Shown: piece by piece, positions 21,366 through 29,700 of the stretch | How positions within the stretch are numbered: position 1 is the stretch's first letter | Layout of the letters: the number at the start of each line of letters is the position of its first letter | Notes under the pieces: generated by a model | The model's database searches: none | What the model saw: the letters and a program-made list of their open reading frames with translations, nothing else | Told to the model about the DNA's origin: nothing | NCBI GenBank assembly: GCA_947179485.1 | Contig: OX359245.1 | Location: forward strand, 73,581,067 to 73,645,066 | Source: Allacma fusca | Taxonomy: Eukaryota > Arthropoda > Collembola > Symphypleona > Sminthuridae | DNA: 64,000 nucleotides | Reading direction: 5' to 3' | Position numbers and translations under genes: made by a program

Positions 21366-23051
21366 ACTACGAGCAAGAAGGTGACTTTTAAAGTTCAACC
21401 TGCTCAAACCGAAGAAATAACTAGAGAATTTTCATCCGAAAGTTACTCAGACAGTTCAAGTGACCAAACTCAGCCAGTTCAACAGAGAGGAGAATTTTGG
21501 GACAAACATTACTCACACTCTCAAATCACCCCAAGTGGAGGAGGGAAACCAAACCAGGGACTAAATCAACACAAAGATAACACTCAAGGAGGAAAAGGTA
21601 CTACTAAGCAGTCAAGTACGCAAGTAAGAAAATTTTCCTCAGAAAATTATTCAGATAATCGGGAATTTTTAGATAAAAATTACCCATATTTCACTCGCTC
21701 GAAAGTAAATGAACACCCTAGAGAAAATCAGGGACGAGATAAGGGGATTGAAACAACAGAGGAATTTAGTTCAAATAAAAATTTGGAAGTACGCAGCTCA
21801 GGAAGAGTACATCAAACAGAGAATCGCAGCTTTAGAACTGCTAATTCAAGAGACAAAACCTCAAACGTCAAGTTTCTGCCCACAAGTGGAGAAATCACAA
21901 GACGAGGTGCAACCAGAGTAACTGATGACACATACAAAGAGAGAATTAATCCTAATCATCAAGGGATTACAAGCCCAATTAATCAAGGCAAAGGAGAACG
22001 AAATTCGTCTCCAACAAAGAATTTTACGTCAGATTGCGGAACAGGAGGAAGTACTGAGCAAACTGAAACAACTCGAGGGAGATCACAAAGCGACCCTCCA
22101 GGAAACTCAGAAAGCCAAAGAAGATATTTCGGATTTAATAAACCAGCTGAAAACAGCGCAGGTGTAACATCGGAAGGTGAGGAAGAAACTCAACCACTCA
22201 TTGACGAAAGTGACTTTAAAACACTTAAGAAATTAAGTAGTTCAGGGATAAGCCCAACAGAACTTGATGTGGACGACAGCAGTGAGTATAGAGAGACAGA
22301 TTCTTACAATTCGGGATCAGAACCGAGAATTAATCAACCGCCTACGACAGAGAGAGGGAGACCTGGACAAATTGAAACAGGAAATCAAGGACCTTCAGAA
22401 GCGACTTCACGAGTTGAGGTGCCTTGGCCCTCAGTAGAGGCGGATATTTCGACACAATTGCTTCACTCAGATGAGCAAAAGGCCTTGGAAGAGCCCCCCT
22501 TTGTGGAACTCAACACCAAGCCCACCCAGCGAAGCTCAGAGACAAACACTGCAAAGCCTACAAGCGCAAGGCAGTCGGATCAGAGAGGCAATAGCACGAG
22601 TGGAGAGAGAAATAGAACAAACCGAGAGAGTCAAGAATACTCTGAAAAATCAAATTCGAGCAGCCAACAGGCTAGCCAACAATTCAACCAACCCACGGAA
22701 CGAAAAGTCCTTGTAGAAAATTCTACAGAAGAGGACGAAGAGTTCCAGGAAGTTCCAGCAGAAGAAAACGGACAAGACTCTGTAGATACGCATACAGAAG
22801 TCATTAATATACCTGTAGAATTTTCTACAGAAGAGGACAGGTCATTGGATGTCATCACGAAAGACAATCCCAGAAGGCCTGAGAGAATTAGAACGGATAC
22901 GTCAGATCACCGAGAAACATTCAGCGATCCTCAAAACCCGAAGAGTGCAAATCCAACAGGAACTTCAACAAGTTCAGGAGGAAATCCGGGAACTAAAGAA
23001 GCAGGCAAAACACCTCAAGGAGAAAGCGCTGAAGACACCGGAGAAAGTTGA
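21366..23051 (+). CDS. Methionine-free disordered extension in frame with integrase
   Basis: This frame is open for about 560 codons directly behind the integrase TAA and in the same frame. It contains no ATG, so the only simple route to translation is readthrough of that TAA, or the TAA is a recent mutation. The product is hydrophilic and apparently disordered, rich in Ser, Thr, Glu, Asn and Arg, with internal repeats such as 'EFSSESYSD'/'KFSSENYSD', 'EFWDKHY'/'EFLDKNY' and 'VENSTEEDE'/'VEFSTEEDR'. I recognise no domain. Five short ATG-initiated ORFs with coiled-coil character overlap it in another frame. An open run this long is hard to get by chance, so some constraint or youth is implied. 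Confidence 0.55.
   Translation, partial: TTSKKVTFKVQPAQTEEITREFSSESYSDSSSDQTQPVQQRGEFWDKHYSHSQITPSGGGKPNQGLNQHKDNTQGGKGTTKQSSTQVRKFSSENYSDNREFLDKNYPYFTRSKVNEHPRENQGRDKGIETTEEFSSNKNLEVRSSGRVHQTENRSFRTANSRDKTSNVKFLPTSGEITRRGATRVTDDTYKERINPNHQGITSPINQGKGERNSSPTKNFTSDCGTGGSTEQTETTRGRSQSDPPGNSESQRRYFGFNKPAENSAGVTSEGEEETQPLIDESDFKTLKKLSSSGISPTELDVDDSSEYRETDSYNSGSEPRINQPPTTERGRPGQIETGNQGPSEATSRVEVPWPSVEADISTQLLHSDEQKALEEPPFVELNTKPTQRSSETNTAKPTSARQSDQRGNSTSGERNRTNRESQEYSEKSNSSSQQASQQFNQPTERKVLVENSTEEDEEFQEVPAEENGQDSVDTHTEVINIPVEFSTEEDRSLDVITKDNPRRPERIRTDTSDHRETFSDPQNPKSANPTGTSTSSGGNPGTKEAGKTPQGESAEDTGES
21709..21921 (+). CDS. Overlapping mini-ORF 1, coiled-coil
   Basis: 70 codons from an ATG, in the +1 frame relative to the Met-free ORF that covers it. 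Two amphipathic stretches with leucine/isoleucine heptads are visible ('LEKIRDEIRGLKQQR', 'IKQRIAALELLIQE'). The TAA is followed after one codon by the ATG of the next mini-ORF. No known family recognised. Confidence 0.4.
   Translation: MNTLEKIRDEIRGLKQQRNLVQIKIWKYAAQEEYIKQRIAALELLIQETKPQTSSFCPQVEKSQDEVQPE
21925..22167 (+). CDS. Overlapping mini-ORF 2, coiled-coil
   Basis: 80 codons from an ATG placed three bases after the stop of mini-ORF 1, an arrangement suited to reinitiation. Almost the whole product is helical in character: 'IIKGLQAQLIKAKENEIRL', then 'LKQLEGDHKATLQETQKAK' and 'ISDLINQLKTAQV'. It is in the same frame as the other mini-ORFs. Confidence 0.45.
   Translation: MTHTKRELILIIKGLQAQLIKAKENEIRLQQRILRQIAEQEEVLSKLKQLEGDHKATLQETQKAKEDISDLINQLKTAQV
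22267..22437 (+). CDS. Overlapping mini-ORF 3, coiled-coil
   Basis: 56 codons from an ATG to TAG, in the same frame as the other mini-ORFs. It has the cleanest heptad pattern of the set: 'RELINRLRQREGDLDKLKQ' continuing 'EIKDLQKRLHELR'. The frame covering it encodes an unrelated disordered stretch. Confidence 0.45.
   Translation: MWTTAVSIERQILTIRDQNRELINRLRQREGDLDKLKQEIKDLQKRLHELRCLGPQ
22471..22716 (+). CDS. Overlapping mini-ORF 4, coiled-coil
   Basis: 81 codons from an ATG. A Pro/Ser-rich start of about 20 residues is followed by a heptad-bearing helix ('LQSLQAQGSRIREAIARVE', 'REIEQTERVKNTLKNQIR'). It shares frame and general size with mini-ORFs 1, 2 and 5. Confidence 0.4.
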   Translation: MSKRPWKSPPLWNSTPSPPSEAQRQTLQSLQAQGSRIREAIARVEREIEQTERVKNTLKNQIRAANRLANNSTNPRNEKSL

Positions 23052-23112
23052 CGATACCCAACTCGTACCCGAAAAAGGACGAGAAGATTTGGATCAGTCT
23101 GAAAGCGAATGA
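22849..23112 (+). CDS. Overlapping mini-ORF 5, coiled-coil
   Basis: 87 codons from an ATG. The core 'IQQELQQVQEEIRELKKQA' is a strong coiled-coil pattern, followed by a charged tail. Its TGA at 23110-23112 overlaps the ATG (23109) of the next ORF as ATGA, a classic termination-reinitiation arrangement. The last part (23052-23112) lies beyond the Met-free ORF and so is not overlapped by it. Confidence 0.5.
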   Translation: MSSRKTIPEGLRELERIRQITEKHSAILKTRRVQIQQELQQVQEEIRELKKQAKHLKEKALKTPEKVDDTQLVPEKGREDLDQSESE

Positions 23113-23435
23113 GCACCACCAGATACTTAACAACAATACCAAACTGTGTTAGTTTTGGTCAAAGCGAGATTGATCTCAAGATTGGAGACCGTATAAATCT
23201 CATTAGTTATCTCATACGACAAGGTCGAAGGAGAATCCGATACGTAGGTACGTACACAATCATTAAAACAGATTACTGCAAAGTATTTTATCTTCAACCA
23301 GATGTCAGAGAACAGAGGGTCACGTGCATCCGGGTCTCGAACCAACGAGACTCCACGCCAAGACGCCCTACCCGCCGTCGACAGGGACGACGACGATCGA
23401 CCACGTTATTGGACCCAATACGTGAGTCAAACTGA
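23109..23435 (+). CDS. Small accessory ORF, Arg-rich C terminus
   Basis: 108 codons, with the ATG overlapping the stop of mini-ORF 5. The first 75 residues look folded ('YLIRQGRRRIRYVGTYTII'), and the tail is strongly basic ('RRPTRRRQGRRRSTT'), which might bind nucleic acid or act as a nuclear signal. Its last 134 bases overlap the next ORF in another frame. Not recognised. Confidence 0.45.
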   Translation: MSTTRYLTTIPNCVSFGQSEIDLKIGDRINLISYLIRQGRRRIRYVGTYTIIKTDYCKVFYLQPDVREQRVTCIRVSNQRDSTPRRPTRRRQGRRRSTTLLDPIRESN

Positions 23436-24135
23436 AGTGGAAATACCACAAGCAAAAATTTTACCAAACTCAGATACGGGACGACTGGAAGTTGTTCTCA
23501 GAATAGACGGGAAGTTACCCCATAGGATTATCGTCCAAGGACGAGATGGGCGAGAGATCGTAACCCATTCAGTACTAATTGGAGCTCTCAGAAAACCTCG
23601 AGAGTTAACAATAGATTATCGCATACTACGACGAGAACCGCACTTTTGCGGGTCAATAAATTTTCCGGAACAGCAACTGGAAGTAGATAGAGGCGAGCGA
23701 GCGCCAGATGATCTTGTTTACCTTTTTAAAGGACAAGAATTTAATCCCACTCCCATACGACGACAGATCCCTATCTGTAGAACACGTAATAGACAGCCAG
23801 ATGACCCATGGCTAGTCCAAAATTACAGGCAAGAAAAGGACGTGCCCGGACAAAAGAATCCAAGGGGAGATTATGACCATGATCCATGGGCATTTACTCC
23901 AGGCCTTCAATATGAACGAGGCAAGACAAGTCGAAGCTCATCTCGGAAAGTGATGGGAGCCGACCCTATTTGTGGAGTAACCCGAGTCAACATCCCCGAA
24001 ATTAGTGAATGGTTACCGCAACAAGAAGAACAGGTCGAGGACGTAGCCCATAGAATCAGTAGACGTATTGATGACAACAATCCATCAACAAATTCCAAAG
24101 TTGGATCTCATACAAACCACACTGGCGAAATTTAA
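23302..24135 (+). CDS. Accessory ORF of Gypsy-like element, unknown function
   Basis: 277 codons from an ATG (aagATGt context) to TAA. The product is hydrophilic and rich in Arg, Asp and Pro, with no signal peptide, membrane segment or familiar motif. The middle looks most ordered ('GRLEVVLRIDGKLPHRIIV', 'LTIDYRILRREPHFCGS'). It starts inside the preceding ORF, in the frame used by the mini-ORFs. Position at the 3' end suggests an element accessory protein. It is not an envelope protein. Confidence 0.55.
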   Translation: MSENRGSRASGSRTNETPRQDALPAVDRDDDDRPRYWTQYVSQTEVEIPQAKILPNSDTGRLEVVLRIDGKLPHRIIVQGRDGREIVTHSVLIGALRKPRELTIDYRILRREPHFCGSINFPEQQLEVDRGERAPDDLVYLFKGQEFNPTPIRRQIPICRTRNRQPDDPWLVQNYRQEKDVPGQKNPRGDYDHDPWAFTPGLQYERGKTSRSSSRKVMGADPICGVTRVNIPEISEWLPQQEEQVEDVAHRISRRIDDNNPSTNSKVGSHTNHTGEI

Positions 24136-24239
24136 TTCAAGGAAAATCCACTAACAAAAAGCTAGTCTAACTAATAGCTCAGTCAAAACTCGCATGCAAA
24201 AATTCATTGAAAGATAATTCAAGGGCTAGATTTTAGCAA

Positions 24240-24290
24240 TGCAGATTCTGCTAGCCATCCTTATTGCTGCTGCAGCTTCAAAAGTTCAAG
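24240..24290 (+). CDS. Possible first exon: signal peptide plus splice donor
   Basis: The ATG at 24240 opens 'MQILLAILIAAAASKVQ', a textbook signal peptide, immediately followed by CAA|GTAAGT, a consensus splice donor. Short signal-peptide exons are common in secreted arthropod genes. Read through, the frame ends after 33 codons. I find no downstream exon before 26220. It may belong to a host gene interrupted by the copia element, or be the start of a lost envelope gene of the retroelement upstream. Confidence 0.35.
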
Positions 24291-26220
24291 TAAGTTTATT
24301 TCAGAAAATCTATTTCGATTGTGAACTCATGATTTTGTAAAATTGTTTCAAATTAGAACGTCTGAAAAATTTAATAATAATTTTGGGATGTACAGTGTAC
24401 ATATATAATTACGTAAAATCAATTTCTCATCACACCCAGTATGAATAAGTAAATGACCAATAAATATATTTCGACTCCCATTGCACTAGTGAAAAGTGCT
24501 CATAAGGCTTGTCTTAAAAGTTTTAATTCATTTGCTTCCTTCAATAATTGTCCCAGTATTTGCGCCATAAATGTACCAAATTTTCCTGGATTTTATAAAA
24601 CATTTGTGTGGATTCTTTGAAGAGTTTAAAATGCTTTGCTGGAATGATTGATACTTTAGAAACCTTTTATTTTATAAGATTTTCCAAAATTACAGAAAAG
24701 CCAGAAGTGGTGCAAATAGTTTTGATTTGTGTGAAAATGTATTCCGGTTTTGACGATTGAAGTTATCCTGCTTATGTTTTTCCATATGAGTTCTCATTGC
24801 TACCTAGATATCATTAGCGAGTACTACCATCAGCTGTCTGTAATCACAAAATTAGATACAATCATTGAAATAAGGTAGCGGGTCAGCAGAACGCTTGAAT
24901 GCGCATGGCTAAAAGAATTCTTGTTGTTGTTCTAGAGATATTTTTTATGTTATTCCGCCGATTCTATGATACAATTTCCTTGCAGGAATTTCTTGTACCT
25001 CTGTTTCGTAAATTTGAAAAATTACTTACCAAAGTTATCTGACCCTATAATAAAGTATCCACAGGCTAGAAACCGCAAGTAGTTTTTATATAGTTTACAT
25101 TCACGTCGGCAATCCCATCAAGAATTCACAAATTCCCAGGTGCATTTCTGCAGACCGGAAATGAAAGCAGAATTCATTTCATATTCATAAATACTTAAAC
25201 TGCTGTCAGCCATAAAACGTTAGTGTCATCATTTTATTCCTGCGAAAGAGGAATTTTTAAATTGATGCTGGCGTTAATGTTATAAAATCAAACAATTAAT
25301 GACTTGTACCAAAATTATAAGTTGCGCAATGATATTTGATGACTCCTACCGGTCCACATTGTAACAAAAATATATATAAGGAATTTAAGGAATTTATGTG
25401 GGGACATTAGTACCTGTTTATTATGAAGTGTTTAACTTTCACTGCATTTTTTACAAGTCCAGCAGATGACCCGATCTGCGTCAAAATCAATAAGACTTTG
25501 ACGCATTATTCATGACTGAATCACATTTTTTGTTTCAGCTGCGTCCTGTTTAACTCTAATGTTCGTACGTCCTAGATGATTGCTTAGAAACTATATACCC
25601 AACGGATTTTAACCCAACTTTACACAGCGATACTTGGCAATGTTTGAGACGCATTTAGGTCGAAATCGGTGGTTCCGTTTCATCAAGATTGAGCTACATG
25701 AAATAGGTTTGATTTTACAATCAACAAGCTCCATACGGCAGTTATCAATACAATGGGAAATGTATTTTTTCGAAATCGCCAGGAACCTTTTAACATAATG
25801 ATGCTCCATTGAATTTCTAAGGGAAAAACCAACACGAAGCATAAGGACAAAAATTGTGTCATACAGGGGCTCATTACTTATTTGTCAACTAACACTAAGT
25901 TGTTCAAAAACGTTTCTGTTAAAAAAAATTTCCGTGTAATTAAATACTAGTAAATTGGGATTTTTTACATTCAATTTAATTCAATTGATTCATTTTTAAA
26001 TTGATTCACTGAATCAATTCATAGAATATTTAGAGGCGCTGTTGTAAAGAACTTATAAATAACAGACCAAGTGAGAAGGAACCGTGTAAAGGAAGAGAAT
26101 GAAGTTTCTATCACTTTTGTTTTACGCTATCTTCCGGCTCTGCTGTTATGACCTGCAAAAATCAATGCTATCAAAAGTGTGACAGAGTGCGTAAATTTCA
26201 AAAATTCGCAGTTTGGGGCC
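24291..26220. other. Non-coding stretch
   Basis: AT-rich, with no ORF I would defend. A patch of 'ATTCAATT' words at about 25970-26025 resembles the one at 59680-59820. The last five bases, GGGCC, are the left target duplication of the copia element. Confidence 0.5.
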
Positions 26221-26668
26221 TATTGAAATAAAAGAGACTGAAAACCGAAGCTTATACCTTCACAATATCAGTTCTCCGACTAACCTTTATTAACAACTAA
26301 ACACATATTTATAAGGTACAGAAATGTCATGGTATTATTATATTATTGACCAACGGTCATAATTTCATAATCACCCTAATGTTGTGCATACATACATTCT
26401 TGACTATTTCCTAATCATAAGTAAAGGTTAAATGTTTATTATCCAATAACATCATGCCCGGATTTCAACACAAGGTGTGAAATCCCCTTTACATCTTAAC
26501 TATGGAATCTGCTGTGTGTGCATTTCCTGTCACGGAGTGCTGACACTGAGCTACTGCCCGAGCATCTCACAATCACACAGAGATGTAATCAATACTTATT
26601 ATTACTCAACTGAACATTACTGAAAGTGCATGGTCAGACATAACTCTGCCATGACTTAACTTTCAACA
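26221..26668 (-). repeat. 3' LTR of copia element
   Basis: Read on the minus strand it begins TGTTGAAAG and ends TTTCAATA. It carries a TATA-like CTTATAAAT (complement of about 26307-26315) and an AATAAA (complement of 26286-26291). Just upstream lies the polypurine tract TAAGGAGGG (complement of 26669-26677). Confidence 0.95.
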
Positions 26669-26752
26669 CCCTCCTTAATGTAAGTTGCTGTAAAATAAAA
26701 TTGATTAAAACATACACAGAATTATTAAAGAACTCAAAATATTAAGTAATTC

Positions 26753-29700
26753 TTAACCTATGGAAATTTCTTCAACATGATGAAATTTCTTCGCTGCTGA
26801 CGGGACGTCTTCTTTGATGTCCTCGTCCCCAATCTGCTCCAGCTCGATCATTTCAGTTTCCGGTGTAGATTCAACCTTGAGATGTCTTCTCTTGGCCCTC
26901 CTCAATTTTCGTGGCTTCAGCACCTTCTTGCACTTTTTGTATCCTATAAAAGCGCCGATGATTCCAGCCAGAAATAGTACCAAGCTTATCAGCATCCAGG
27001 ATCCAGCACCATACATCTCGTCTCCAGTTTGACGGGTCCAGTGATTTTTGTCCAAGGGCTCCAGTATCGGGAACGTCTCGTTCAAATCATCCCATTTAAC
27101 GACCGGGGAGAGATGCCACTCAATCTTCTCGTGGAGCAAAGGGTCCTCTTTCTCATTATAGATCAAGTTTAAAATATCTCCTCGATAAGTTAAATTGTCT
27201 ATTGAAAAAGTAGCTGTGAGGGGCAAAGTGAACACCTTGCTTGGGCATTTCACTTTGTTCTTGTCGCCTCCTCTGACATACTCCCTTCCAGGGCAGTATA
27301 TATAGAATTTGTTGTTATGTGTCTTAACTTGAACAAATTCTTTCTCATCTCCAGGTTTGCTCGGAAGGCAACGCAGGGTCTTATAATATTTGCCCTCGTC
27401 CTTGGCCGTTTCCAGATCCATACACTCAGTTGAGCGGGAGGCAAACAGCTGAGTTGAGGATTTCCTCCTCATATCTACAGCTCGGAGACAGTCCTCTTCA
27501 GGTGAGAGGAGAGCATTTTCAGGGCCAATGTATTCCAATTTACATGTCTGATCCTTATCCTTAAGCATTAGGAAGAAGGGGTCGGCCTCTAAAACTGTCA
27601 TGTTACTCATAACAGGTACCGCAAAAAGTAGTTCCAGTTCGGAATCTTCTCGATCCAACGAACATCTACGGAATTCTGCGTATTCGATGGGGCATTCTTG
27701 ACCGCACGGGAGGGAGACGTTCATGAAGTCAAAGAAGTTATTGTCCATCTTCTTTTTATTCCAGAGCCGTCTTGTTTCTTGTACTACCCCCCGTCCTACT
27801 AACAATCTTGAAGTTATGTAGGATACAAGATAATTAATCTCAATCACTTTTTCTTGGAATAAATGAACGTCATTGATTAAATTGTTAATCGTCTGAGCCA
27901 TTTTATCCACCTCGAACTTTAATTTGGCCAAGTTGACGCTGTTGATTTTTACTTTTTCCTCCAGGTCATCCATAGTTCTCTCAATTTCCAACTGAGTGAT
28001 TTCCAATTTATCGATGTGTAATGCATAAAGTCCAATGCCGATTCCGGCGCTTGCCGTACATACCACTATTATTAAAAATATTAGGGTAAAGAGTTCCCGT
28101 TTGTCCCTCTGAAGCCGAGTGTCCTTTGGTGGACATGCCATCCGCAATTCTTCCAAGAATAATTTCTCATATTGATTCTCGCATTGCTTCATTATTCTCT
28201 CCGCGGCCATTGTGGTCAGGCCATCCGTCGGGAGAAATTTGCATGGCGAAATTAAGCTAATTCTCATAGCTACAGAGTTATAGCCTTCAATGGCTGGGGT
28301 GAGACTCCGTCTCCAAATCACAGCATTACCCTCCTGGAATTTTTGGCAAAATACCAGAGGAAAGAAAAGTATGAACAGTATCACGTTCCACAGTGATGAC
28401 AGTGCACATACCCTCTTAACTGCTTGTGAGCTGGTTTGAGGCTGGTCAGGTTCCTTTACTTCTACCGTCAGTTTCCGAGTGAGGGAGAGTAATTCCATTT
28501 TGGGCTCGAATTGTTGCCGACCCAGTGGCTTCGTTAGTATATCGGCCACTAACCTTCCAGTTTGTAAGTATTTGATCTCTACTTGCCCCGTTTCCACTAA
28601 CCATCGGATGTAGTGGTGTCGCACATCAATGTGCTTCGTCCGGTCATGAAATTCCGGATTTGCCGCTAATTTCATACTGCTCTGATTATCAGTAAAAATT
28701 GTGAATGACAGGGTGACATTGTATATGTCAATGTCAGCTAACAGGTTCCTGAGCCATTCCCCCATTTTGCTAGCTTCGCTCAATGCAACGTACTCAGCTT
28801 CCGTGGAGGAGTGAGCGATGAGAGTTTGCCTCTGACTTTTCCAGTGCAGAGGTGAGTCATTAAGAGTGAAGATAATGCCTGAGGTAGACTTCCGAGTCTT
28901 TTTATCCCCAGCATAGTCTGAATCACTGTATCCTTTAAAACTCGTTTCCGCCAAGCGAGTGTAACAGAGTCCTAGCTTTTTAGTAGTTACTAGGTACCGC
29001 AATACCCTTTTGGCTGCCTCCCAGTGTTTTCTCTCGTAACATTGAAAGTAGCGGGACAGTTTACCCACGGCAAAGGAAATGTCCGGTCTGGTACATCGTG
29101 AGATGAACAGCAGAGCTCCTACTAACTCCTGGTATGGTAGTGATGGGTCATGATCTTTTGAGAACATGTCTACATCTAAATCCGGATTAGCGGCCATTGG
29201 TATGCTGGAAGTTTCACACTTCTCCATACTAAACCGTTTTGCAACTTCCATTATGTACGGTTCTTGATGTAGCATAACTTGTGTGTCCGTGATGATGACT
29301 TCCATTCCCAAGAATTTCCTCACGTCTTCTGTTGACGTCATCTTATAGGTGGCTCGTAATTCTTTCATTATGAGGTCCATTGAGGATTTACTGTTTCCCG
29401 CAAGGAGACCGTCGTCTACATACAGTGCGAGTATCATTCGTGTATTTCCACTGTTGTAGGTGAAGAGGCAGGAGTCATAGGCTGACTTTACAAATCCGAG
29501 GGAGATGAGTATTGCCTTTATGAGTTTGTGCCAGTTCCGAGGGCTTTGTTTTAGTCCATATAAACCCTTCTCAAGTTTACAGACATACCCTCCTGAAACT
29601 TCATAGCCTTCCGGCTGTTCCATATAAACCTCCTCGTCTAGAGGAGCGTTCAGGAAAGCTGTACTCACGTCAAATTGAATGACTTGTAAGTTTTGCTGAG

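Larger units (their letters stand above)
9321..24135 (+). mobile_element. Large Gypsy-like retroelement (coding part; LTRs not found)
   Basis: In order: Gag with zinc knuckle, aspartic protease, reverse transcriptase, RNase H, long linker, integrase with GPY/F module, then accessory ORFs. The order protease-RT-RNase H-integrase is that of Metaviridae (Gypsy/Ty3). All main frames are open over nearly 15 kb, which argues for a recent or constrained element. Junctions are a -1 overlap (gag/pol), a +1 overlap (RNase H/integrase) and an in-frame TAA (integrase/extension). No LTR pair could be found by eye between 8.57-9.3 kb and 24.1-26.2 kb, so the ends are undefined. Confidence 0.85.

Noticed and set aside
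25609-25874. Two overlapping minus-strand ORFs
   Set aside because: They lie in different frames over the same AT-rich stretch, with no motif, intron signals or similarity elsewhere in the window.
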